In this document: one piece after another, positions 1 to 6,274 of the stretch
Layout of the letters: each line of letters starts with the position of its first letter
Numbering within the stretch: the stretch's first letter is position 1
Origin: Deltaproteobacteria bacterium
Lineage (GTDB): Bacteria > Desulfobacterota > GWC2-55-46
Assembly (NCBI GenBank): GCA_016219075.1
Contig: JACRCJ010000117.1
Location: 1-7,802 of the forward strand
Reading direction: 5' to 3'
Length of the DNA stretch: 7,802 bases
The notes under the pieces: model-generated
Database searches by the model: none
What the model saw: the letters and a program-made list of their open reading frames with translations, nothing else
Told to the model about the DNA's origin: nothing
Position numbers and translations under genes: made by a program

Positions 1-2
1 CC

Positions 3-35
3 ATACCGTTCGAGGTGCCGTTGAGAACGCGTTAG
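3..35 (+). CDS. Possible C-terminal end of an upstream gene (partial)
   Basis: The window may open inside a gene. The frame starting at base 3 reads ten codons (IPFEVPLRTR) and stops at TAG 33-35, ten bases before the cheR start. Its codons (ATA, CCG, TTC, GAG, AGA) resemble those of the neighbouring genes. A competing frame from base 2 reads to TGA 50-52 and would overlap the cheR start, but it uses CGA and GGT, which are uncommon here. The stretch is too short to identify a product, and it could simply be non-coding. Confidence 0.3.
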   Translation: MPFEVPLRTR

Positions 36-45
36 GCGCATTGAA

Positions 46-906
46 ATGCTGACACTCGGAATAAACAGCAAACCCAAGCTTTCTTACGAGACGTTCTGCC
101 AGCTCAGGGACATCATATACGCGAAGTGCGGTATTTTCTTCTCGGATACGAAGAAGTACCTGCTGGAGACGCGGCTCTCAAGAAGGATAGAGGAGAGGAA
201 CCTCAAGTCATTTGAGGACTACTACTATTTCCTGACCTATGACAGGGACAGGGAAAGGGAGATGGTCAATGTCCTTAACTGCGTCGTCACGAACGAGACG
301 AGTTTTTTCAGGGACATGCCCCAGCTTGAGGCCTTTCAAAATGGAGTTGTCCCCCGCATGATCGAAGAGAAAACGGCAGTTTCCGCCGTCAAGACTCTCA
401 AGGTCTGGAGCGCGGCTTCTTCGACAGGCGAAGAGCCCTATACGCTTGCGATGATGCTCATGGAGAACGGGCTTCAGGCCAGGGGCTGGACGCTTGATCT
501 TCTCGGCACCGACATAAGCGACATAGTCTTAAAGACCGCCGCGGCCGGAGTGTACGAGAAGTACTCATTGAGGAATACGCCGGACCAGTACCTGAAAAAA
601 TACTTCACAGGGACCGGTGACAGCTACTCTGTGCAGAAAAAGGTCCAGGAGGTCGTCAAATTCAGGAGACTGAACCTTGTGGATTCGCTTGAGACCAGGA
701 TGGTCAGGGGCATGGACATAATCTTCTGCAGGAACGTTCTCATCTACTTCGACGACGCTTCCAAGAAGAAGGCCGTTAGTCACCTTTACGACAGCCTCAA
801 TAATGGGGGGTACCTGTTCGTCGGATTCTCCGAGACGCTGCATAACATCACGAGGCTTTTCAGGCCCGTGAGCATGGAGCGCCTGGTGGTTTACCAAAAA
901 GTATAA
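46..906 (+). CDS. cheR: Chemotaxis protein methyltransferase CheR
   Basis: CheR transfers methyl groups from S-adenosylmethionine to glutamates of chemoreceptors, setting adaptation against CheB. The protein is 286 aa, the usual length. Residues about 12-75 form the helical N-terminal domain (SYETF, then ETRLSRRI at 41-48). The family motif TNETSFFRD lies at 82-90. The SAM-binding loop is STGEEPYT at 126-133, followed by LGTDIS at 153-158 with the conserved acidic residue D156. Methyltransferase strands FCRNVLIYFD (227-236) and GGYLFVGFSETL (254-265) follow. The loop reads WSAASSTGEE, with Ser125 where many CheRs have Cys. The ATG at 46 is the only ordinary start, because the frame has a stop at 22-24; its Shine-Dalgarno (TAGGCG, 33-38) is weak. 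A response regulator begins 10 bp downstream, so the two are probably cotranscribed. Confidence 0.96.
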   Translation: MLTLGINSKPKLSYETFCQLRDIIYAKCGIFFSDTKKYLLETRLSRRIEERNLKSFEDYYYFLTYDRDREREMVNVLNCVVTNETSFFRDMPQLEAFQNGVVPRMIEEKTAVSAVKTLKVWSAASSTGEEPYTLAMMLMENGLQARGWTLDLLGTDISDIVLKTAAAGVYEKYSLRNTPDQYLKKYFTGTGDSYSVQKKVQEVVKFRRLNLVDSLETRMVRGMDIIFCRNVLIYFDDASKKKAVSHLYDSLNNGGYLFVGFSETLHNITRLFRPVSMERLVVYQKV

Positions 907-916
907 GGGGCCGTTT

Positions 917-1279
917 ATGGAAAAAAGGATACTGATAGTCGATGACTGCGATACAACCCGGAAACTTCTGTCCTATATCATACGGGAGCGAGGATATAAG
1001 ATCATAGGCGCCTCGAACGGGATAGAGGCCCTCGAGATCATGGCGGCGAACCCTGTCGACCTGGTCCTTACTGATCTGAACATGCCGCAGATGGACGGTT
1101 TCGAGCTCTCCAGAAACATCCGGGCGGCCGAAGCTTACAGCAAGCTTCCGATAATAATGGTCACGACTGAAGCAGGGGAGATAGACAAGAAGATGGGGGC
1201 CGACGCCGGCGTCTCGACTTTTCTGTCCAAGCCGATCACTCCGCAAAGGCTCCTGTACGAGATCGAGAAGCTGCTGTAG
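917..1279 (+). CDS. Single-domain response regulator, CheY-like
   Basis: A stand-alone receiver domain of 120 aa with no output domain, probably phosphorylated by a histidine kinase such as the CheA encoded downstream. The acidic pocket is D9-D10, the phosphoacceptor is D53 (LTDLNMPQMDG), the switch threonine is T83 (IMVTTEA) and the conserved lysine is K105 (LSKP). Position 102, equivalent to CheY Tyr106, is Phe. It starts 10 bp after cheR behind a good Shine-Dalgarno (AAGGGG, 905-910, 6-nt spacer), so it is most likely an operon partner of cheR. A perfect 7-bp stem-loop begins 3 bp after its stop. The role is not determined: it may be a second CheY, a phosphate sink, or a regulator for another partner. 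The protein lacks CheY's conserved Trp after the phosphoacceptor (Leu54 here), so I do not call it cheY. Confidence 0.93.
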   Translation: MEKRILIVDDCDTTRKLLSYIIRERGYKIIGASNGIEALEIMAANPVDLVLTDLNMPQMDGFELSRNIRAAEAYSKLPIIMVTTEAGEIDKKMGADAGVSTFLSKPITPQRLLYEIEKLL

Positions 1280-1281
1280 GC

Positions 1282-1301
1282 GGGCGCGCGATAACGCGCC
1301 C
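1282..1301 (+). other. Perfect GC-rich stem-loop after the cheR/regulator pair
   Basis: GGGCGCG (1282-1288) pairs perfectly with CGCGCCC (1295-1301) across a 6-nt loop, CGATAA. It lies 3 bp after the response-regulator stop and 78 bp before cheY. No T-run follows (the next bases are TCCCCGG), so it does not fit a standard intrinsic terminator. It could be a transcript 3' end stabiliser, an RNA processing site or a weak terminator. The sequence is certain; the function is inference. Confidence 0.55.
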
Positions 1302-1379
1302 TCCCCGGCTTAAAACCCCAGGGCATTCAGGACGTTAAAAATAAAAAACAAGTTTTCACAGACATACAGGAGGGATCCG

Positions 1380-1772
1380 ATGTTAGACCAGAACATGAAA
1401 ATACTTGTAGTTGACGACTTCTCGACGATGAGGAGGATCATTAAGAACATCCTTCGCGAGATAGGGTACAACAATGTTGATGAAGCCGACGACGGTTCAA
1501 CGGCGCTTGAAAAGCTGAAGGCCGGGTCCTTCGACTTCGTAGTGACTGACTGGAACATGCCCAACATGCCGGGGATCGACCTCCTGAAGGCCATAAGGCA
1601 GGACGAGAAGCTTAAACACACGCCGGTGCTTATGGTCACCGCGGAGGCCGCCAAGGAAAATGTCGTCACCGCCGTGCAGGCCGGGGTCAACAACTACATT
1701 GTAAAACCCTTTACCGCGGCCGCGCTCAAGGAGAGGATCGACCTTATCCTCGACAAGCTGAAGACGGCTTGA
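1380..1772 (+). CDS. cheY: Chemotaxis response regulator CheY
   Basis: CheY is phosphorylated by CheA and binds the flagellar switch protein FliM to alter rotation. At 130 aa it is a single receiver domain, and its key residues fall on the E. coli numbers: D12 and D13 (acidic pocket), D57 (phosphoacceptor), W58, T87, Y106 and K109. This is much closer to classical CheY than the regulator at 917-1279. The start has a strong Shine-Dalgarno (AGGAGGG, 1368-1374, 5-nt spacer). The upstream 100 bp hold a stem-loop and then an A-rich stretch (about 1334-1352) that could carry a promoter, but I cannot match -35 and -10 boxes convincingly. cheZ follows after 41 bp, so phosphatase and substrate are adjacent. 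Confidence 0.96.
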   Translation: MLDQNMKILVVDDFSTMRRIIKNILREIGYNNVDEADDGSTALEKLKAGSFDFVVTDWNMPNMPGIDLLKAIRQDEKLKHTPVLMVTAEAAKENVVTAVQAGVNNYIVKPFTAAALKERIDLILDKLKTA

Positions 1773-1813
1773 CAAAACATTTTGATTAAACGACAGAAAA
1801 GGAGAAATCGTCA

Positions 1814-2422
1814 ATGAGCGATCATGGCAATAAGTGGAACTCCGTACTGAGTAAATTAAGGGAAGAACTTTCAAGCCTCGCAAAATTCGTCGATCAGACG
1901 AGGCAGGGCATCGACACTCTGGAGACAACGGTAAAGATAAGCTCACAGAGGTTCCCCGAGGCCTCCACGCAGCTCAGCGCCGTAACCGGGGATCTTGAGA
2001 ACGCCGCCAACAAGATCATGACCATAGTAGAGGGGCTGATGTCCGACGGCGACGCGACGCACGGCCTGTTGAACGAACTAAAGGCCTGGGCCGCGTCTCT
2101 TGAAGGCGACGGGGGCGCGAAGGGGACAGCCGTCATAAAGAAACTCGAGGAGATGAACGCAAAGTCTAAAAACGACATGATGGAGATCTTTTCGAACATG
2201 TCGTTCCAGGACCTGACCGGGCAAAAACTTAAAAAGGTCATAGGTTCTCTCGCCGTAGTCGAGTCAAAGCTTTTGGAGCTCGCCCTGAACTTCGGGTTTA
2301 ACGGCGACCCAGCCAAACAGGAACAGAAGACAGAGCTGTTGAACGGACTTAAGGGGCCGACGAACAATCTGCCCATAGACCAGGACGTAGTGGACAGGAT
2401 AATGAAGGAACTCGGCGCCTGA
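1814..2422 (+). CDS. cheZ: CheY-P phosphatase CheZ
   Basis: CheZ speeds dephosphorylation of CheY-P. The 202-aa protein is mostly predicted helix, as expected for the long CheZ four-helix-bundle dimer. The diagnostic motif is FQDLTGQ at 131-137. D133 and Q137 match the residues D143 and Q147 known from E. coli CheZ; the glutamine inserts into the CheY active site. The C-terminus (about 190-202, QDVVDRIMKELGA) resembles the amphipathic CheY-binding tail of E. coli CheZ (QVDDLLDSLGF) and is separated from the bundle by a flexible stretch at about 163-187 rich in G, N, P and K. The start is preceded by AAAGGAG (about 1798-1803). Position between cheY and cheA fits the F6-type cluster. The bundle itself is little conserved, so the call rests on the motif, the tail and the context. 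Confidence 0.93.
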   Translation: MSDHGNKWNSVLSKLREELSSLAKFVDQTRQGIDTLETTVKISSQRFPEASTQLSAVTGDLENAANKIMTIVEGLMSDGDATHGLLNELKAWAASLEGDGGAKGTAVIKKLEEMNAKSKNDMMEIFSNMSFQDLTGQKLKKVIGSLAVVESKLLELALNFGFNGDPAKQEQKTELLNGLKGPTNNLPIDQDVVDRIMKELGA

Positions 2423-2478
2423 AAGGCGGGGATAAGCCAACGCCTGGCCCGTACAAACAAACAGAGAGGGATGACGAT

Positions 2479-4260
2479 ATGTCTTTTCCGACAGATGACA
2501 TGGACGATATCATAAACGACTTTATCGCGGAGTCTACCGAGGCCCTTGACTCGCTTGACCAGAAGTTCATCGAGCTTGAGAAAAAGCCGGACGACACCAC
2601 GCTGTTGAACGATATCTTCAGGTCGGTCCACACGATAAAGGGCGCCGCCGGTTTCCTCGGGTTTCAGCAGATGGTCGAGGTCACGCATGTCACCGAAGAC
2701 ATCCTGAACAAGCTCAGGAAGGGCGAGATGAAGGTGGACCCGGTAATCATGGACGCCATCCTCCAGTCTATTGACCTCATAAAGCTGCTGCTCAGGAATA
2801 TTAAGGAAAAAAACGGAAAAGAAGAGAATATCGAGCCGACAAAGGACCTCCTGAGATCAGTACTTGAAGGTAAGGCGGTCACAGAGACAAAGACCGTTCA
2901 GAGCGGAGCGCTACCGCAGTCAGAGGCCCCGGACACGGCGCCCCGGGCCGTCCAGACCGCTACAGCGGCTCCACATGAAGCAAGCGAAACCGTCACAGCC
3001 GCAGCCGCCCCGGAAGCCGATGCGTCAAAGACGCAGGCAAAGGCCGAAGACGCCCCGCATGCGAAGGAACAGTCGATAAGGGTGGACTTGGACAGGGTAG
3101 ACTCCGTCATGAACCTGGCCGGTGAGCTTGTGCTTTCCAGGAACAGGCTGATGAGGCTCGGCGCAAAACTGAGCGAAAGCGATTCAGACAGCGAGCTCTC
3201 CTCCCAGATGAACGAGGCGATAGCGCAGCTCGATCTCGTCACGACCGACGTGCAGCTTGCCGTCATGAAGATGAGGATGCAGCCCATCGCCAAGGTCTTC
3301 AACAAGTTCCCGAGGATGGTCAGGGACCTCGCCAGACAGAACAATAAGGAGATCGAACTCGTTATAAGCGGCGAGGAGACCGAACTCGACAAGACGGTCA
3401 TCGAGGAGATAGGCGACCCGCTTGTGCACCTTATAAGAAACGCCGTGGACCACGGGCTTGAGACCCCGGAAGAGAGGGTCGAAAAAGGCAAACCCAGGGG
3501 CGGCGCTATTCGTCTCTCGGCCTACCAGGAAGGCCGGAACATCATCGTCTCCGTAGCGGACGACGGCAAGGGGATCGACCCGGCCTCCATAAGAAGGTCG
3601 GCTGTCGAAAAAGGGCTTTTGACGCAGGATGAGGCCGACAGGCTCTCCAAAAAAGATTCTCTCGCGCTGATATTCATACCCGGTTTTTCAACGGCCAAGG
3701 TCGTCTCCAATATCTCCGGCAGGGGCGTGGGGATGGACGTGGTAAAGACCAACATCTCAAGGATCAACGGGAACATATCGGTTGAATCGGAGGTGGGCAA
3801 GGGCACAAGCATTATCTTCAGGCTTCCGCTTACGCTCGCCATAATCCAGGCCCTCACCGTGGAGACGAACGGGGAGGTCTACGGGATCCCGCTCTCTACC
3901 GTCATAGAGAACATCAGGGTCATGGCCGAGGACATAAAGACAGTAGAGGGGCAGGAGGTAATACACATCAGGGACAGGGTATTCCCGGTCGTGCGCCTCG
4001 GGAGTCTTGTCTCCGGTGACTTTTCCATGCGCTCCAGCGAGTGGAAGTACATCGTGATAATCGGGATAGGCGACAAGAAGTTCGGCCTTCTTGTCGACAG
4101 GCTCCACGGTCAGGAAGAGATAGTGATGAAGTCCATGGGAGAGTACCTTAAAGGCACCGAGGGCATAGCCGGCGCGTGCATAACCGGGGACGGCAATGTC
4201 ATATTGATACTTGACGTGGCGGGCCTCCTTGAGACAAGCAGAAAAATCTACGCACACTAA
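2479..4260 (+). CDS. cheA: Chemotaxis histidine kinase CheA (no evident P2 domain)
   Basis: CheA autophosphorylates under receptor/CheW control and passes phosphate to CheY and CheB. The protein is 593 aa. P1 (HPt) spans about 1-110 with phosphorylated H51 (VHTIKG). Residues about 130-197 are an Ala/Pro/Thr/Glu-rich linker with no visible P2 CheY/CheB-docking domain. P3 (dimerisation) is about 198-270 (NLAGELVLSRNRL at 212-224). P4 (ATPase) is about 271-450: N box H317-N321 with D324-H325-G326, G1 box D361/G363/G365, F box F399-F403, G2 box GRGVGMD (414-420) and GKGT (440-443). P5 (CheW-like) is about 455-590. All catalytic motifs are intact. The start has a GAGAGG-type Shine-Dalgarno near 2464-2469. 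cheB starts 10 bp after the stop. Confidence 0.97.
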   Translation: MSFPTDDMDDIINDFIAESTEALDSLDQKFIELEKKPDDTTLLNDIFRSVHTIKGAAGFLGFQQMVEVTHVTEDILNKLRKGEMKVDPVIMDAILQSIDLIKLLLRNIKEKNGKEENIEPTKDLLRSVLEGKAVTETKTVQSGALPQSEAPDTAPRAVQTATAAPHEASETVTAAAAPEADASKTQAKAEDAPHAKEQSIRVDLDRVDSVMNLAGELVLSRNRLMRLGAKLSESDSDSELSSQMNEAIAQLDLVTTDVQLAVMKMRMQPIAKVFNKFPRMVRDLARQNNKEIELVISGEETELDKTVIEEIGDPLVHLIRNAVDHGLETPEERVEKGKPRGGAIRLSAYQEGRNIIVSVADDGKGIDPASIRRSAVEKGLLTQDEADRLSKKDSLALIFIPGFSTAKVVSNISGRGVGMDVVKTNISRINGNISVESEVGKGTSIIFRLPLTLAIIQALTVETNGEVYGIPLSTVIENIRVMAEDIKTVEGQEVIHIRDRVFPVVRLGSLVSGDFSMRSSEWKYIVIIGIGDKKFGLLVDRLHGQEEIVMKSMGEYLKGTEGIAGACITGDGNVILILDVAGLLETSRKIYAH

Positions 4261-4264
4261 GGCG
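4259..4264 (+). promoter_or_regulatory. cheB: Ribosome binding site that sets the cheB start
   Basis: AAGGCG lies 6 nt before ATG 4271 and overlaps the last two bases of the cheA stop codon, which suggests translational coupling. The frame is open back to an ATG at 4211 inside cheA, but the 20 extra residues it would add (MTWRASLRQ...) match no CheB N-terminus, whereas ATG 4271 opens directly into the receiver strand (MSHVRVLIVDD). Confidence 0.7.
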
Positions 4265-4270
4265 AAAATA

Positions 4271-5317
4271 ATGTCACATGTCAGGGTTTTAATCGTAGAT
4301 GATTCCGCCTTTATGCGCAGGGTTATCCGGCAGATGCTTGAGACGGACCCGGATATAGAGGTCCTGGGTGTCGCCAGAGACGGGATGGAGGGCGTGGAGA
4401 TGGCCCTTTCGCTTCATCCCGATGTCATCACCATGGACATCGAGATGCCGAGGATGGACGGACTTCAGGCTACCGAGATGATAATGGAGAAGTCCCCGAC
4501 GCCCATCATCATGGTAAGCTCCCTGACCAAAGAGGGGGCCAGGTCCACCTTCGAGGCGCTCGACAAGGGGGCCGCCGATTATATCTCCAAGAACCTTGTC
4601 GCCTCGTCATTCGACATGATGAAGATACAGGACGAGCTGATAGGGAAGATCAAGGCCGTCGCCAAGAAAAAGGACAGGGTCTTCGGTCTGAGGGCCTTTA
4701 AAAAGCCCGAGCCGTTAGTTGTCCCGAAAAAGAGCTTCGCCACGCAGAAGATTGGTCTGGTCGCCATAGGCGCTTCAACAGGCGGCCCGAGGGCCATCCA
4801 GGAGGTGCTCTCCCACCTGCCAGCCGACCTTGATACGCCGTTTCTTGTCGCCATACACATGCCCGGCGCCTTCACCGGAGCGTTTGCCGAGAGGCTCAAT
4901 GGTCTCTGCAAGCTTACGGTCAAGGAAGCCGAAAACGGCGAGAAGATAAAGCCCGGGGTCGTTTTTCTGACCCCCGGGGGACATCAGACAAAGGTCAGGA
5001 GAAATGGGCTTACGGACTTCTATATCGAGATAGGCGACGAGCCGAAAAACTCCCTTTACAAACCCTCTGTCGATGTGGTGATGACCTCGGTGGCCGAGTG
5101 CTACCCGGGACGCTCCCTCGGAGTGATACTTACCGGGATGGGGCACGACGGGATGGAAGGCATGAAGACTATAAAAGCGAAGGGCGGCAAGACCCTGGCC
5201 CAGAGCGAAGAGACGTGCACCGTATACGGGATGCCGAAGGCTGTGGTCGATGCCGGGCTCGCCGACAAGATAATCCCCCTGGGCAAGATAGCCGCCGAAA
5301 TAGTCAATATGATCTGA
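4271..5317 (+). CDS. cheB: Receptor methylesterase/deamidase response regulator CheB
   Basis: CheB removes methyl groups from receptor glutamates (and often deamidates glutamines) and is activated by CheA phosphorylation. From ATG 4271 it is 348 aa, the usual length. The receiver domain is about 1-125 with D10-D11, phosphoacceptor D56 (ITMDIEMPRMDG), S83 at the switch position and K107. A basic linker (about 126-160) leads to the methylesterase domain (about 161-348). The Ser-His-Asp triad is S169 (GASTGG), H196 (AIHMPG) and D293 (TGMGHDGM). The residue after the receiver lysine is Asn108 rather than the commoner Pro. It follows cheA by 10 bp. A strong inverted repeat 54 bp after the stop may end the transcript. 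Confidence 0.96.
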   Translation: MSHVRVLIVDDSAFMRRVIRQMLETDPDIEVLGVARDGMEGVEMALSLHPDVITMDIEMPRMDGLQATEMIMEKSPTPIIMVSSLTKEGARSTFEALDKGAADYISKNLVASSFDMMKIQDELIGKIKAVAKKKDRVFGLRAFKKPEPLVVPKKSFATQKIGLVAIGASTGGPRAIQEVLSHLPADLDTPFLVAIHMPGAFTGAFAERLNGLCKLTVKEAENGEKIKPGVVFLTPGGHQTKVRRNGLTDFYIEIGDEPKNSLYKPSVDVVMTSVAECYPGRSLGVILTGMGHDGMEGMKTIKAKGGKTLAQSEETCTVYGMPKAVVDAGLADKIIPLGKIAAEIVNMI

Positions 5318-5330
5318 TCCGCATTAACTC

Positions 5331-5357
5331 TAAATAAAATCGTGTTTGTGACGATAT
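5331..5357 (+). promoter_or_regulatory. Candidate sigma-28-like promoter upstream of the stator genes
   Basis: TAAATAAA (5331-5338) and GACGATAT (5350-5357) are separated by exactly 11 nt, the spacing of the FliA consensus TAAAGTTT-N11-GCCGATAA. The core TAAA is intact, and the -10 element matches 6 of 8. The second half of the -35 does not match. A start near 5364 would lie just before the hairpin at 5371-5408, giving an mRNA leader of about 140 nt. The match is moderate in AT-rich DNA and may be chance. Confidence 0.35.
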
Positions 5358-5370
5358 ATAAAGTCAAGAG

Positions 5371-5408
5371 ATTAAAATTCTCCGCCATGTATGACGGAGA
5401 ATTTTGAT
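5371..5408 (+). terminator. Terminator-like hairpin after cheB, possibly bidirectional
   Basis: AAAATTCTCCG (5374-5384) pairs perfectly with CGGAGAATTTT (5395-5405) around a 10-nt loop. Two further pairs and a G-T wobble extend the stem to 5371/5408. The descending arm ends in TTTT and the ascending arm starts with AAAA, so it has terminator character on either strand, although the U-run is short and part of the stem. It lies 54 bp after the cheB stop and 95 bp before motA. It probably ends or attenuates the cheY-Z-A-B transcript. Confidence 0.6.
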
Positions 5409-5431
5409 GGTAAGGAAAAATCATTTTTATT

Positions 5432-5478
5432 TGCCACTCCTTGACCCGCCGCTAAAGCGACGGGATTGCAGAGTGGCA
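5432..5478. repeat. Composite imperfect palindrome in the motA leader (REP-like or RNA structure)
   Basis: The outer arms TGCCACTC (5432-5439) and GAGTGGCA (5471-5478) are perfect 8-bp complements. Inside, CCCG-C-CGC (5445-5452) pairs with GCG-A-CGGG (5457-5464) around a TAAA loop, with one C/A mismatch. A 5-nt by 6-nt internal loop separates the two stems. It is not followed by a T-run, so it is not a typical terminator. It ends 25 bp before the motA ATG. It could be a structured 5' leader, a protein-binding site or a dispersed REP/BIME-type repeat. I cannot tell from one copy. Confidence 0.55.
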
Positions 5479-5503
5479 CGCCCATTCATCGGGACTTGAA
5501 CTT

Positions 5504-6262
5504 ATGGATATATTAACTATATTAGGTCTGATATTCGGTTTCGGCGCCGTAATAGGCGGGCAGGTGCTCGAAGGCGGTTCCCTGCACTCGATAACCCAGT
5601 TTACCGCCGCGATAATCGTCTTCGGCGGCACTATCGGCGCAGTCATGGTGAATTACCCGCTTCACACCTTCGTCCTCGCTCTCAAGAACGCCAGGCTCGC
5701 GATAATCAACCATAGCGTGGACCCGAGGACTATCATCAAGTACATCTCTGAGCTTGCCGCCATAGCGAGAAAAGACGGCCTTCTGGCGCTCGAGTCGAAG
5801 GTCAAGAAGACCCAGGACCCGTTTTTGAAAAAGGGCCTTCAGCTCGTGGTCGACGGCACGGAGCCCAAGCTCACGAGGGAGATACTCGAGATAGAGATGG
5901 CCTACTCTGAGGAGTACAATCACGCATCGTCCAAGGTGTTCGAGTCGGCCGGCGGATACGCTCCCACGATAGGCATCCTCGGGGCAGTCCTCGGGCTCAT
6001 ACATGTAATGGAAAACCTCGCGGACCCCTCAAAACTCGGCGCCGGGATCGCCGTGGCCTTCGTCGCCACGGTCTACGGCGTCGGCTCGGCGAACCTTCTG
6101 TACCTTCCATTGGCCGGAAAACTCAAGCTCAAGATGAGAGAAGAGGCGATCATGAAGGAGCTTATAATAGAGGGGCTAATATCTCTGTCCGAAGGCGAGA
6201 ACCCCAGGAGAGTCGAGGAGAAACTTACCGGCTTTCTCAGGGACTCGCAGAAAAAACGCTGA
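5504..6262 (+). CDS. motA: Flagellar stator protein MotA (MotC subtype)
   Basis: MotA is the membrane subunit that, with MotB, conducts ions and pushes on FliG to turn the rotor. The 252-aa protein has four predicted membrane segments: about 3-21, 31-50, 152-170 and 180-202. A long cytoplasmic loop (about 55-150) contains R89 and E97, matching the charged MotA residues (R90/E98 in E. coli) that contact FliG. The N-terminus with GGQVLEGGSL (18-27) and the TM3 motif APTIGILGAVLG (153-164) are typical. TM3 has A161 where Na+-driven PomA has Thr158, hinting at proton drive. The start has a modest Shine-Dalgarno (GGGA, 5491-5494). The partner gene follows after 12 bp. Gene order and the partner's N-terminus suggest the Pseudomonas MotC/MotD subtype. 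Confidence 0.94.
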   Translation: MDILTILGLIFGFGAVIGGQVLEGGSLHSITQFTAAIIVFGGTIGAVMVNYPLHTFVLALKNARLAIINHSVDPRTIIKYISELAAIARKDGLLALESKVKKTQDPFLKKGLQLVVDGTEPKLTREILEIEMAYSEEYNHASSKVFESAGGYAPTIGILGAVLGLIHVMENLADPSKLGAGIAVAFVATVYGVGSANLLYLPLAGKLKLKMREEAIMKELIIEGLISLSEGENPRRVEEKLTGFLRDSQKKR

Positions 6263-6274
6263 CCCGGAGTTCCA

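Noticed and set aside
1894..2688. Long antisense open frame (264 codons) across cheZ and cheA, and similar minus-strand frames elsewhere, such as 2898-3491 and 3757-4257
   Set aside because: They lie wholly or largely opposite conserved che genes, show low-complexity Ser/Leu/Phe-rich or unrecognisable translations, and are explained by codon bias on the coding strand.
4211..4270. N-terminal extension of CheB starting at ATG 4211 inside cheA
   Set aside because: The extra 20 residues overlap cheA in another frame and match no CheB N-terminus. ATG 4271 has its own ribosome binding site and opens directly into the receiver fold.
5474..5489. Sigma-54 promoter candidate TGGCACGCCCATTCAT upstream of motA
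   Set aside because: The -24 half is perfect, but the -12 half has CA where GC is needed. The start would be near 5500, downstream of the motA ribosome site. The TGGCA is explained as one arm of the palindrome at 5432-5478.
5425..5503. c-di-GMP-I (GEMM) riboswitch in the motA leader
   Set aside because: The leader is structured, but I could not find the conserved GEMM core segments or its two-helix layout.
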